Positions 23,718-32,180 of a stretch of DNA of 64,000 nt are shown in pieces (the first letter of the stretch is position 1; each line of letters begins with the position of its first letter). The stretch is taken from positions 1,116,001 to 1,180,000 of the forward strand of contig CBDCXQ010000001.1 in NCBI GenBank assembly GCA_965223835.1. The letters run 5' to 3'. The position numbers and the translations under genes were made by a program. The notes under the pieces were generated by a model. It did not search any database and was not told the DNA's origin. It worked only from the letters and a program-made list of their open reading frames with translations. The DNA comes from CAVYXZ01 sp965223835 (GTDB lineage Bacteria; Chloroflexota; Anaerolineae; Aggregatilineales; Phototrophicaceae).

Positions 23718-25994
23718 ATGCGCGGTTTAGAGCCATTCCAGGGTTGGCGTCTGACCTTTCTGCAGGGTGTGATCTTCGCGGTCTTCCTGTTGTTTTCGCT
23801 CCGACTCTATGAGTTGCAGATTATGACTCCCGAAGAGGCCCAGCTCGCCGCCGACGAAAACCGCCTGAACGAACAACCGATATCCGCTCCCAGAGGCGTG
23901 ATCTTCGATCGTTACGACAATCAACTTGCGCTCAACGTGCCCGCTTATAATGTCACGATCGTCCCCGCAGCGTTGCCCGCGGACGTCAATGAAGAATTGA
24001 GCATCTATAATCGACTGTCAGCGCTGGTGAATGTGCCGCCGACGGCGGCGCTGGCCGCAGGCGGAAATATCCGCAGTATTGAAGAGTTGGTTCAAGAGGG
24101 TGAGGGGATTGCGCCCTTTCGTGCGGTGATTGTCGCCCAGGATGTGCCTCAGAACGTCGCGCTGCAAATCCTGGAAGAACGCGTCACCATGCCGGGTGTC
24201 AACATCGAACCAGTGGGCGTGCGTGAATACCCGACCGGCGCTTTAACCTCCCAGATTGTGGGCTATATGGGACCGATTCCGGCGGAGGAAGCCGAGGTCC
24301 TGATCGAACAGGGTTATAATCCGGCCTTTGATCGCATCGGTTATTCGGGTGTGGAGTTCTTCTTGGAACGCATTCTCGGTGGGGAGCGGGGTGAGGTTCA
24401 GCGTGAGGTCGACGTTGCAGGCGAAGTCATCAAGGAAATCAGCCGCACGCCACCGATACCGGGGCAGAATATCCGGCTGACGATTGACACCGAACTGCAA
24501 CAAGCCGCCCAGGACGCACTCAACAATCGGATTACGTTTCTGAACACGACCGAAGGGCGCATCCGTACCCAGTCGGGTGTGGTCATAGCGATGAATCCTA
24601 TGAATGGTGAGGTTCTGTCGTTAGTGAGTTGGCCCACCTATGACAACACCCGCTTTGCCCGCAACATTGACTTCCAATATTATCTGGAAGTTTTGAACGA
24701 TCCGCAGACACCGCTCGTCAATCATGCAATTAGTTCGCTGTATCCACCCGGTTCAGTCTGGAAAGTGGTAACGTCTTTGGGGGTGTTGGAAGAAGATGTG
24801 ATCCGCCCGGAGACGATGATTTTTAATCCCGGTGCGTTGACGTTGCCCAATCGCTATGCGCCCAATGATGAAGCTGCTGGTCAGCGCTTTGTAGATTGGA
24901 AACCCGACGGTTTTGGTCTGCTCAGTATTACCGGCGCGATTGCGAACAGTTCCGACGTCTACTTTTATCAGGTGGGTGGTGGTAATCCTGATCTTAACCC
25001 GTCAACGTTGCGCCCAGGCGGCCTGGGGATTAAGGATTTGTTCCGCTATGCGACCGCCTCCGGTATCGGATCAGAACTGGGGATTGAACTGCCCGGTGAG
25101 CAAGCAGGCCGCATGCCAGACCCAGACTGGAAACGGCGCATCTATGGTGAAAATTGGTCGACCGGTGATACATATAACGCCGCATTTGGGCAGGGCTATT
25201 TGACGGTGACTCCCGTACAGCTCATCGCCAGTGTATCAGCAATTGTCAATGGTGGCACCTTATATCAACCAACAGTTATTAACAGTTTTCTGGATGCTGA
25301 ACGCAATGTGACCAAGCCTTTCCAGCCCGAGGTGTTACGTCACCTGAATCTCGATAATCTGGACCCCAGCCAACCCATTCGGCTACTGCAAATCGAAGAC
25401 ATGATAATGAAAGGCTCCAGTAGTCTGGCTTGCACCTGTGAGCCGGATGCTGGCGATTCCTATAATCCCGCCCGCTGTGACCCGGAAGGCTATCGCAACA
25501 CGGTTGATATTAACCCGGACCCGTTTATCGAAGAATTGCGTGACTATTCGGTACATATCCCCTTGAACTATCAGTTTAATGGTGGGATCTGTGAGCCAGT
25601 GCGGTTTGAGCCGGATTACCAGCCACCCTTCGTTACAACAGAGACAATCCGCATTGTGCAGGAGGGGATGCGCGGGGCAGTGACCTATGGTACGGCAACT
25701 GGTGCGAATTTGCCCTATGTGACCGTTGCTGGAAAAACCGGAACCGCTGAATATTGTGATGATGTCGCGCGTCCGCTGGGATTGTGCATTCCAGGTAGCT
25801 GGCCGGCCCATGCGTGGTTTACAGCCTATGCGTCGGTAGAAAATCCTGAGATTCTAATTATCGGGTTTGTCTACAATGGCGGTGAGGGGTCGTTGGTGGC
25901 GTTACCCGTCGTGGTCGAAACGATGGAGGCTTATATGCGCTTGCGTAACGAGCGGGAAGGACCATCGACCACCTTCCCTGTCGCCAGCAATTAG
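23718..25994 (+). CDS. mrdA: penicillin-binding protein 2 (peptidoglycan transpeptidase)
   Basis: Class B penicillin-binding protein of 758 residues, longer than usual PBP2 (about 630). One N-terminal membrane helix (about 15-35) precedes the dimerisation domain with PRGVIFDRYDNQLALN. The transpeptidase domain has the nucleophile box PPGSVWK (Ser346, Lys349), the SSD triad (411-413) typical of PBP2 and KTGTAEYC (KTG at 673-675). Between SSD and KTG is an insertion of about 90 residues with several cysteines (SLACTCEPDAGDSY, PARCDPEGY, GGICEPV), and two more Cys follow the KTG (YCDDVARPLGLC). Disulfide bonding outside the cell is plausible. It works with MreB and the RodA homologue at 29133. 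An ATG with a GGAG site starts it. Confidence 0.95.
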   Translation: MRGLEPFQGWRLTFLQGVIFAVFLLFSLRLYELQIMTPEEAQLAADENRLNEQPISAPRGVIFDRYDNQLALNVPAYNVTIVPAALPADVNEELSIYNRLSALVNVPPTAALAAGGNIRSIEELVQEGEGIAPFRAVIVAQDVPQNVALQILEERVTMPGVNIEPVGVREYPTGALTSQIVGYMGPIPAEEAEVLIEQGYNPAFDRIGYSGVEFFLERILGGERGEVQREVDVAGEVIKEISRTPPIPGQNIRLTIDTELQQAAQDALNNRITFLNTTEGRIRTQSGVVIAMNPMNGEVLSLVSWPTYDNTRFARNIDFQYYLEVLNDPQTPLVNHAISSLYPPGSVWKVVTSLGVLEEDVIRPETMIFNPGALTLPNRYAPNDEAAGQRFVDWKPDGFGLLSITGAIANSSDVYFYQVGGGNPDLNPSTLRPGGLGIKDLFRYATASGIGSELGIELPGEQAGRMPDPDWKRRIYGENWSTGDTYNAAFGQGYLTVTPVQLIASVSAIVNGGTLYQPTVINSFLDAERNVTKPFQPEVLRHLNLDNLDPSQPIRLLQIEDMIMKGSSSLACTCEPDAGDSYNPARCDPEGYRNTVDINPDPFIEELRDYSVHIPLNYQFNGGICEPVRFEPDYQPPFVTTETIRIVQEGMRGAVTYGTATGANLPYVTVAGKTGTAEYCDDVARPLGLCIPGSWPAHAWFTAYASVENPEILIIGFVYNGGEGSLVALPVVVETMEAYMRLRNEREGPSTTFPVASN

Positions 25995-26007
25995 AAAGCG
26001 AAACATT

Positions 26008-27141
26008 GTGACTCAACGCGGGACGTTCATATATTGGCTGCCGGGTATCGTCGCCAGCGGAATCGCATGGATGGCCTTTATCGTGCTGGGGCAAACACCA
26101 CTATTCCGGGCCAGCGGTCTGGCATTAATTGTTGGGGGCATGGCGATGCTATTGCGCCGGTCCGGTGTTGCGCTGGCGATAATTGGTGGTGCAGCTCTGG
26201 CCTTTAGCCCGGCTTTCTGGTCGCAGGCGACGGCTGCTGACGATATTGGCATCGGGTTGTCAGTTCTAATCCTGACCGTTGCTGCGCTCAGCATCATTGC
26301 TTTGCTGCGCTTCAGTCGCTATTGGTTGCTTGGTGTGATCCTGGGATTTGCTGGATTTGCGGTGCTGTTCTGGAGTCAGTTGGCAAGTGTGGGTAGCTTG
26401 CGGATTACAACGTTGTCGGCAGCCTGGTTGCTGTACTTGCTGATTGATGCATTGTATCTGACCAATCCTCATCCCGATGATCCACCAGCGTCAGCAAGTC
26501 TACAACCACGGCATACGCTGGGCGTATTGATTCTACTGGGGGTGAGTGTGTTCAATGCTCCAGTGGGCATTTTGTTGGCCCCGCCGGTGGTGCTGGGCTT
26601 ACTGCTCTATCATCGTCGCTTGCCCTGGTGGTATTGGGTGGTAGTGGTCTTGATTGTTGCCTATGGGGTCGCCGGAGTTCGCGCTGAATATTTGAGTTCG
26701 ACCTGGTGGGCCTATCCCGCAGCCCAGGCCGATGCGCAAGGGTTGCGCATACCCTTTATGCTCGCCGATGGTTGGCGTGAGTCCAGTCGTTGGCTCAATC
26801 TGGTTAATCTGGTGGTCTCTCAGTTTACGGTGATCGGCGTATTGTTAGGGATTCTGGGTTTGTCGCGGTTGGCCCGCTGGTATCCACCACTGGGGGCCGT
26901 TACGATGCTGGCTTACGCGGCTCATGCCCTGTTCGGGCTAATCTATTTCGGTAATGATGCTGCTGTGTTGCTGTTACCGTTGCTCATGATTCAAATATTC
27001 TGGATGACTTATGCGGTGTATGCATTGGGTGAGTGGTTGCAGCGCAGTATCAACCCCCAGTATCAACTACTGCGCTGGTTAGCCCCGGCAGCTTATGTGT
27101 TGTTGCCCACGCTTATGCTGGTTCAGATCATCGCGAGATGA
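26008..27141 (+). CDS. multi-pass membrane protein of unknown function
   Basis: A 377-residue integral membrane protein with around ten hydrophobic helices, which I do not recognise. I chose GTG 26008, 13 bases after the mrdA stop, because it gives a short Arg-containing tail (TQRGTFIYWLPG) and then the first helix. The frame's earlier ATG at 25867 lies inside mrdA. No soluble domain or catalytic motif is evident; loops contain DDPPASASLQPRH and a tryptophan-rich SSTWWAYPAAQADA. Its fixed place between mrdA and minC suggests a role in the envelope, but this is only context. Confidence 0.7.
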   Translation: MTQRGTFIYWLPGIVASGIAWMAFIVLGQTPLFRASGLALIVGGMAMLLRRSGVALAIIGGAALAFSPAFWSQATAADDIGIGLSVLILTVAALSIIALLRFSRYWLLGVILGFAGFAVLFWSQLASVGSLRITTLSAAWLLYLLIDALYLTNPHPDDPPASASLQPRHTLGVLILLGVSVFNAPVGILLAPPVVLGLLLYHRRLPWWYWVVVVLIVAYGVAGVRAEYLSSTWWAYPAAQADAQGLRIPFMLADGWRESSRWLNLVNLVVSQFTVIGVLLGILGLSRLARWYPPLGAVTMLAYAAHALFGLIYFGNDAAVLLLPLLMIQIFWMTYAVYALGEWLQRSINPQYQLLRWLAPAAYVLLPTLMLVQIIAR

Positions 27142-27199
27142 GATATAGCGCTCAATACAAAAACGTTATATGCTTGTCACTATATCGGGCGGAGGTGAG

Positions 27200-27892
27200 A
27201 TGCAGGAACAAGCATTTGCGATTAAGGGTGTGCGTGATGGCCTCTTGATTTCTTTGAGTTCGGTGCCGGAATGGGCCAGTGTGACAGCTGATCTCGGTGC
27301 GCATATTGATGCCCAGGGTGAATTTTTTACTGGCGCACGCATTATTGTTGATGTAGGTGAACGTCCGCTTCCCAAGTATGAACTCACCTCGCTAAAAGCC
27401 TTGTTAGAACGGCGTGGATTAACCTTATACGCGGTGTTGAGCAGCAGCGACACGACGAACATATCCACCGAGGCTTTAGACATTCACACGTCGGTCGGTA
27501 GCGTGCCGTCCTCGACGCAGCGCGACGATGACGAAGAAGTTGAGCAGAGCATTGACCCGGAAGAAATCGGCACGTCGGGTGTGATGGTCCGCCGGACCCT
27601 GCGTTCAGGGCGTACCGTTCATAGTATTGGTCATGTAGTCGTTTTTGGAGATGTTAATCCCGGAGCTGAAATCATCGCAACCGGTGATGTCATTATCTGG
27701 GGGCGGCTGCGCGGCAACGTTCATGCCGGGGCCGAAGGCGACGAGGGTGCTATTGTCTGTGCCCTGGAAATGACGCCGACACAATTGCGGATTGCCGGGT
27801 ATATTGTGACCTCGCCCACTGAGAAAAGCAGCCAGCCTCGGCCAGAGGTGGCACAGGTGCGGCAGGGTCAAATCATTGTTGAGACCTGGTAA
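27200..27892 (+). CDS. minC: septum-site determining protein MinC
   Basis: A 230-residue FtsZ-ring inhibitor that works with MinD to block division away from midcell. The N-terminal domain begins AFAIKGVRDGLLISL. A linker with DDDEEVEQSIDPEE follows. The C-terminal beta-helix has the defining RRTLRSGRTVHSIGHVVVFG, then VNPGAEIIATGDVIIWG and LRGNVHAGAEGDEGA. ATG 27200 lies four bases after GGAGG; an ATG at 27170 in frame has no ribosome site. minD starts 21 bases after the stop. Confidence 0.95.
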   Translation: MQEQAFAIKGVRDGLLISLSSVPEWASVTADLGAHIDAQGEFFTGARIIVDVGERPLPKYELTSLKALLERRGLTLYAVLSSSDTTNISTEALDIHTSVGSVPSSTQRDDDEEVEQSIDPEEIGTSGVMVRRTLRSGRTVHSIGHVVVFGDVNPGAEIIATGDVIIWGRLRGNVHAGAEGDEGAIVCALEMTPTQLRIAGYIVTSPTEKSSQPRPEVAQVRQGQIIVETW

Positions 27893-27913
27893 TTGACCGG
27901 AGGAAGAGGGAAG

Positions 27914-28717
27914 ATGGGGGCAAAAGTTGTTACGGTGACATCCGGTAAGGGTGGTGTGGGTAAAACGACTGCGACCGCCAATCTCGGTGTGGCGCTGGCC
28001 CGTATCAATAAACGCGTGGTGTTGATTGATGCCGATATTGGCCTGCGTAATCTGGATGTTGTGATGGGTTTGGAAAACCGCATCGTTTATGATCTGGTTG
28101 ATGTGGTCGAGGGCCGCTGTAAACTGCGCCAGGCGATGATTAAGCACAAGCAGTTTGCTGAATTATATTTGATTCCGGCGGCGCAAACCCGTGATAAAAC
28201 TGCCGTTAGCCCAGCTGATATGATTCAAGTTGCGGATAAGTTGCGACCGGAAGTTGATTTTATTCTTATCGATTCTCCCGCAGGCATCGAACGGGGGTTC
28301 CGCAACGCGGTTGCCCCGGCGGATGAAGTGTTGATCGTCACCAACCCGGAGGTCTCCGCCGTGCGCGATGCCGACCGGATTATCGGTTTGATTGAGGCGG
28401 CGGGCAAAGGGCCGGGCAAGTTGATCTTGAACCGCGTGAAACTCGAAATGATTCGTAAAGGCGAGATGTTATCCGCCGATGATGTCACCGATATTCTTGC
28501 GATTAGTTTGATCGGGATTGTGCCGGAAGATGAAGGTGTGGTGCCTGCTTCGAACAGCGGCATTCCGGTGACGTTGAACCCCAATTCGCGGGCGGGCACG
28601 GCCTTTCGGAACATTGCCCGGCGGCTAAATGGTGAGAATGTCCCCTTCATGGATTTGGACGAGAGTGGTAATTTCCTGCAAAAGCTGGCGCGGTTGTTTG
28701 GCAATGGCGCAAATTAA
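27914..28717 (+). CDS. minD: septum-site determining ATPase MinD
   Basis: A 267-residue ParA/MinD-type ATPase that recruits MinC to the membrane and is cycled by MinE. The deviant Walker A is TSGKGGVGKTT with the signature Lys, and switch segments are LIDADIGLRNLDVVMG and FILIDSPAGIERGF. The C-terminus ends in an amphipathic segment (NFLQKLARLFG) suited to membrane binding. ATG 27914 follows a GGAGG; an ATG 21 bases earlier adds only seven residues. minE starts 11 bases after the stop. Confidence 0.97.
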   Translation: MGAKVVTVTSGKGGVGKTTATANLGVALARINKRVVLIDADIGLRNLDVVMGLENRIVYDLVDVVEGRCKLRQAMIKHKQFAELYLIPAAQTRDKTAVSPADMIQVADKLRPEVDFILIDSPAGIERGFRNAVAPADEVLIVTNPEVSAVRDADRIIGLIEAAGKGPGKLILNRVKLEMIRKGEMLSADDVTDILAISLIGIVPEDEGVVPASNSGIPVTLNPNSRAGTAFRNIARRLNGENVPFMDLDESGNFLQKLARLFGNGAN

Positions 28718-28728
28718 TGGGAGGTATA

Positions 28729-29055
28729 ATGGCGAGTTTCTTTGACCGAATCAGGGGGCGGAACACGAACCGTAGCGCGCAGGATGCCAAGCAGCGGTTG
28801 CAATTCATTCTCTTTCATGATCGCATTGACCTGCCGCCTGAGCAGTTGGATGCCATGAAACGCGAAATTCTGGATGTCATTTCCAAATATGTCGCGGTTG
28901 AACAAGAGCGCGTGGATATTGCGTTGCAACAGCGGCAACGTGATAGCCTGATCGTCGCCGAGATTCCGTTCTCCAAAGCCACCGAAAGTGACGACCCCGA
29001 CGAAATCTTGAACAAGCCTGACGACAAGCCTGAAGAAACCGAAGTGACTGACTGA
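28729..29055 (+). CDS. minE: cell-division topological specificity factor MinE
   Basis: A 108-residue MinE. The N-terminal amphipathic helix ASFFDRIRGRNTNRSAQDAK is followed by the MinD-contacting strand RLQFILFHDRIDLPPEQL and the MREILDVISKYVAVEQERVD dimer region. A C-terminal acidic tail (about 75-108) extends beyond the usual 85-90 residues. ATG 28729 has GGGAGG at 28719-28724; an ATG at 28717 overlaps the minD stop and is less likely. Presence of MinE implies oscillating Min control of the division site, uncommon outside Gram-negatives but recorded in several phyla. Confidence 0.95.
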   Translation: MASFFDRIRGRNTNRSAQDAKQRLQFILFHDRIDLPPEQLDAMKREILDVISKYVAVEQERVDIALQQRQRDSLIVAEIPFSKATESDDPDEILNKPDDKPEETEVTD

Positions 29056-29088
29056 CAGGGTGGGCTTTGCGTAACCAGTTCGCTCAGC

Positions 29089-29094
29089 TATAAT
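29089..29094 (+). promoter_or_regulatory. possible -10 element before rodA
   Basis: A perfect TATAAT lies in the 77-base minE-rodA gap, about 39 bases before the ATG at 29133. The -35 region is poor (TTTGCG at 29067-29072, 16 bases away). It may give rodA-gltX an internal promoter. Confidence 0.4.
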
Positions 29095-29132
29095 GCGCCC
29101 GGTGCTGTTAAGGGCGAGTCATTGTTGCGGTT

Positions 29133-30254
29133 ATGATCTATTCTGAGCCGGTTTGGCGGCGTTTCGATTATGTCTTGTTCGGCGTCACCGTTCTTCTGAT
29201 TATTTTTGGCGTTCTGATGATTGCGAGTGCAACCCAGGACGCGATTGACCCCACGCTCATCAGCCGCGTTCCCGACCAAATTCGTTTTGCCGTTCTGGGT
29301 ATCTTTTTCATGGTGGGCCTCGCCCTCATGGATTACCGCTTGCTTGGTGGTTTGAACACCTGGTTATACATCCTCATGGTCGTGCTGTTGTTAATGGTGT
29401 TTGCGTTTGGCGTTGAGGGTGATGCCGGGGCGCAAAGCTGGATTAACATCGGCATCCGCATTCAACCATCCGAAGTGGCAAAAGTGCTGATTATCATCAC
29501 GCTGGCGCATTATCTGTCCCGTAATTATGATCGCCTTGACCGCCTTTCTACCCTGGCGGTTTCCCTCGTGCATATGGGGATTCCCGCCTTTTTGATCTTC
29601 ATCCAACCTGATCTGGGCATGGTCACGGTTTTTGGTGCGATCTGGATCACGATGGTGTGGGCGGCAGGCTTGCGCATGAAACATATCGTGATCTTTGGCC
29701 TGGTGATGACGCTGGGTGGCGGAGTCGTTTTACTGCAAGCGTTTGATGTCATCGAAGGGCCGCTGGAAGAGTACCAGATTCAACGGATTTCCACGTTTAT
29801 CAGTCCGGCGAGCGACGAAGACGCTTTCTTCAACATTCGCCAGGCGCTCATCAGCGTGGGTTCGGGCGGCGTGGTGGGCAAAGGCTATTCGGTTGGCACG
29901 CAGAACAAAGGTCGCTTTTTACGCGTGCGCCATACCGATTTTATTTTCAGCGTGATCGCCGAGGAATTTGGTTTTATCGGGAGCATGACCGTATTGGTCT
30001 TGATAGGCATTGTATTGATGCGTATCCTTAATGGTGCCCGGCGGGCTATTGACCCATTTGGCAGCCTGATCTGTTATGGCGTGGCGGCGTTTATCTTTTT
30101 TCAGACCGTTACGTCCATCGGCATGAATCTGGCGTTGGTCCCGGTGACGGGATTAACGTTGCCGTTCATTAGCTCTGGTGGCACGTCGTTGCTGTCGACG
30201 ATGGTGGGCATTGGTCTGGCAGAAAGCGTGATCGCCCGCCGTCGCCGCGTCTAA
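29133..30254 (+). CDS. rodA: SEDS-family peptidoglycan glycosyltransferase RodA (FtsW/RodA)
   Basis: A 373-residue SEDS protein with ten predicted membrane helices that polymerises lipid II, normally paired with PBP2 (mrdA at 23718). Family signs are the WINIGIRIQPSEVAKVLIII motif with its essential Gln-Pro-Ser-Glu, FLIFIQPDLGM with the catalytic Asp, and FIFSVIAEEFGFIG. The C-terminal VPVTGLTLPFISSGGTSLLS is also typical. FtsW cannot be excluded by sequence, but position next to the mre/mrd genes favours RodA. gltX follows 24 bases later. Confidence 0.93.
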   Translation: MIYSEPVWRRFDYVLFGVTVLLIIFGVLMIASATQDAIDPTLISRVPDQIRFAVLGIFFMVGLALMDYRLLGGLNTWLYILMVVLLLMVFAFGVEGDAGAQSWINIGIRIQPSEVAKVLIIITLAHYLSRNYDRLDRLSTLAVSLVHMGIPAFLIFIQPDLGMVTVFGAIWITMVWAAGLRMKHIVIFGLVMTLGGGVVLLQAFDVIEGPLEEYQIQRISTFISPASDEDAFFNIRQALISVGSGGVVGKGYSVGTQNKGRFLRVRHTDFIFSVIAEEFGFIGSMTVLVLIGIVLMRILNGARRAIDPFGSLICYGVAAFIFFQTVTSIGMNLALVPVTGLTLPFISSGGTSLLSTMVGIGLAESVIARRRRV

Positions 30255-30278
30255 CTAAAATTTACAGGAGACATTATC

Positions 30279-31775
30279 GTGACTTCTCGGCCTGTCCGGG
30301 TGCGTTTCGCGCCCAGTCCCACCGGCCCGTTGCACATTGGGGGGGTGCGTACCGCGCTGTTTAACTGGTTGTTCGCCCGCCATCACAACGGTCAGTTTAT
30401 TCTGCGGTTGGAAGATACCGACCAGAAGCGTTCGGTTGCTGGTTCCGCCGAACATATCATGGAAGCGTTGCGCTGGTATGGCCTCGACTTCGATGAAGGC
30501 CCGGACATCGGCGGTCCGCATGGTCCCTACGTGCAATCCGATCGGCTGGACCTGTACCAGCAATGGGCGCAAAAGCTGCTTGATGATGGCAAAGTTTATA
30601 AATGTTACTGTAGCTCGGAGCGGCTGCAACAGGTCAACAAGGAGAAAGAGCAGCGCGGCGAACCTACCGGCTATGATCGCCACTGCCGCAACCTGACTGT
30701 CGCCGAACAGGCCGCCAAAGAAGCCGAGGGCATTACCCCCGTGCTGCGCTTCAAAATGCCGCTGGAAGGTGATATCGTTGTTCATGATATTTTAAGAGGC
30801 GATATAACCTTCAAAAATGCTCAACAGCAAGACGCTGTCCTGCTCAAGTCGGATGGTTTTCCAACCTACCATCTAGCTCATGTGGTTGATGACCATTTTA
30901 TGGAAATTTCTCATGTGATGCGATCAGCAGAGTGGCTACCTTCATTACCATTGCATTGGCATATTTGGGACACTATTAATTGGGAACCTCCGAAATATAT
31001 TCATCTACCCGTACTTCTGAATCCGAACGGCAAAGGTAAGATGAGCAAGCGTACGGAACAATTTGAAGAAGGTAAAAACAAGGTTCTTGTCCTCGCCCAG
31101 GAATATATTGATGCCGGGTATTTACCGGAAGCGATGATTAATTTCCTTACCAATGTCGGTTGGAGTATGTTGGATGATAAAGAATTTTTCCCGGTTAAAG
31201 AGTCGATAGCAGCTTTTGATCTTTCTCGAATAAATCCGTCAGAAACTGCTTATCCGGTTGAAAAGCTGGAATGGCTCAATGGCTTATGGATTCGGGAAAT
31301 GGCGACTGATGATCTGGCGACTCGATTGCGTCCGGTGCTGGAAGCTGCTGATCTGGAAGTCAATATGGACACCCTGCTCAAAGTGACGCCGATTGTGCAG
31401 ACGCGCATCAAAACACTGAATGATGTGGTCGCGCTGGCGGGGTTCTTCTTCCATGATGAGTTCTCCCCAACGGAATCGCCGCAGGACCTGATCCAGAAAA
31501 AGATGGATGTATCGGGCACGGTGGATGCGTTGCAACATGCGCACGACCATCTGGCCGCCCTGGATGAGTGGTCCACTGAAAATCTGGAAGCCGCCATGCG
31601 GGCCTTAGCCGAGGAATTGGGCCTTAAGATCGGGCAGCTTTTCGGCTCGTTGCGCACGGCTATCACCGGCCAGAAAGTATCGCCGCCGTTGTTCGAGACG
31701 ATGGAGATTTTGGGCCGCGAAACGACCTTGCAGCGGGTGGCGCAAGCGACCTTGAGCCTCCAAGCCGAGGCTTGA
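30279..31775 (+). CDS. gltX: glutamyl-tRNA synthetase
   Basis: Class I synthetase of 498 residues. The N-terminus is VRFAPSPTGPLHIGGVRTAL with the HIGH-type HIGG; the KMSKR loop is KGKMSKRTEQFEEG; the C-terminal anticodon-binding helical domain is complete. GTG 30279 follows ACAGGAGA. The two genes after it are tRNA-Gln, which fits a non-discriminating GluRS that also glutamylates tRNA-Gln for later amidation by GatCAB; gatCAB is not in this window. Base composition drops sharply in the middle (hand count about 41% G+C over 30781-31260, against about 55-70% at the ends), as if part of the gene had been replaced by recombination. Confidence 0.96.
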   Translation: MTSRPVRVRFAPSPTGPLHIGGVRTALFNWLFARHHNGQFILRLEDTDQKRSVAGSAEHIMEALRWYGLDFDEGPDIGGPHGPYVQSDRLDLYQQWAQKLLDDGKVYKCYCSSERLQQVNKEKEQRGEPTGYDRHCRNLTVAEQAAKEAEGITPVLRFKMPLEGDIVVHDILRGDITFKNAQQQDAVLLKSDGFPTYHLAHVVDDHFMEISHVMRSAEWLPSLPLHWHIWDTINWEPPKYIHLPVLLNPNGKGKMSKRTEQFEEGKNKVLVLAQEYIDAGYLPEAMINFLTNVGWSMLDDKEFFPVKESIAAFDLSRINPSETAYPVEKLEWLNGLWIREMATDDLATRLRPVLEAADLEVNMDTLLKVTPIVQTRIKTLNDVVALAGFFFHDEFSPTESPQDLIQKKMDVSGTVDALQHAHDHLAALDEWSTENLEAAMRALAEELGLKIGQLFGSLRTAITGQKVSPPLFETMEILGRETTLQRVAQATLSLQAEA

Positions 31776-31800
31776 AATGGCAAAACGAGTATGATACTAT
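31772..31800 (+). promoter_or_regulatory. promoter of tRNA-Gln(CTG)
   Basis: TTGAAA (31772-31777) and TACTAT (31795-31800) with 17 bases between, overlapping the last codons of gltX. Transcription would start near 31807, seven bases before the tRNA. Confidence 0.6.
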
Positions 31801-31813
31801 TTCCCTGCACCAT

Positions 31814-31884
31814 TGGGAGATAGTTCAATGGTAGAACGGCAGGTTCTGGCCCTGTTAATCTTGGTTCGAATCCAGGTCTCCCAG
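31814..31884 (+). tRNA. tRNA-Gln (anticodon CTG)
   Basis: Full cloverleaf: acceptor TGGGAGA (31814-31820) with TCTCCCA (31877-31883) and discriminator G. The D arm is GTTC/GAAC with GG in the loop. Anticodon stem GCAGG/CCTGT carries loop TTCTGGC, giving anticodon CTG. T arm is CTTGG-TTCGAAT-CCAGG. CCA is not encoded. The first pair is U1-A72, known as a recognition feature of GatCAB for tRNA-Gln. Confidence 0.95.
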
Positions 31885-31888
31885 CATA

Positions 31889-31921
31889 AACCCACACCTT
31901 AAACGTTGTGGGTTTTGTTTT
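31889..31921 (+). terminator. rho-independent terminator after tRNA-Gln(CTG)
   Basis: Stem AACCCACA (31889-31896) / TGTGGGTT (31907-31914), then TTTTGTTTT. It separates the two tRNA genes into independent transcripts. Confidence 0.88.
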
Positions 31922-31947
31922 CTGCCCTACCGCTTTGGGCGTTCTCG

Positions 31948-31956
31948 TGCTAGAAT
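31948..31956 (+). promoter_or_regulatory. extended -10 promoter of tRNA-Gln(TTG)
   Basis: TGC-TAGAAT with the hexamer at 31951-31956, 11 bases before the mature tRNA starts. No clear -35 is at 17 bases, so the TGC extension probably supports it. Confidence 0.55.
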
Positions 31957-31967
31957 ATTTGGCATAG

Positions 31968-32038
31968 TGGGAGATAGTTCAACGGCAGAACAGCGGCCTT
32001 TGGAGCCGAGAATCTTGGTTCGAATCCAGGTCTCCCAG
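31968..32038 (+). tRNA. tRNA-Gln (anticodon TTG)
   Basis: Acceptor TGGGAGA (31968-31974) with TCTCCCA (32031-32037), discriminator G and no encoded CCA. D arm GTTC/GAAC. Anticodon loop CTTTGGA gives anticodon TTG (32000-32002). The anticodon stem GCGGC/GCCGA has one mismatch at its outer pair. The acceptor and T arms are identical to the neighbouring tRNA-Gln, so the pair arose by duplication; together they read CAG and CAA. It also starts with U1-A72. Confidence 0.94.
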
Positions 32039-32046
32039 CTTTTATG

Positions 32047-32074
32047 ACCCGTAACACATGGTTGCGGGTTTTTG
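32047..32074 (+). terminator. rho-independent terminator after tRNA-Gln(TTG)
   Basis: Stem ACCCGTAAC (32047-32055) / GTTGCGGGT (32061-32069) with one G-U pair and a five-base loop, followed by TTTTTG. Confidence 0.88.
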
Positions 32075-32115
32075 TTTGAAACCCAATGTTAACAGATTTT
32101 ACACGCAAGCTGGAA

Positions 32116-32144
32116 TTGATTGCCGTGAACCGTGCAGATACAAT
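32116..32144 (+). promoter_or_regulatory. promoter of the single-helix membrane protein gene
   Basis: TTGATT (32116-32121) and TACAAT (32139-32144) with 17 bases between. A start near 32151 would leave about 30 bases before ATG 32181. Confidence 0.5.
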
Positions 32145-32180
32145 GAGCCTTGTGCTAACAATGCGGGACTTTCACCTTCA

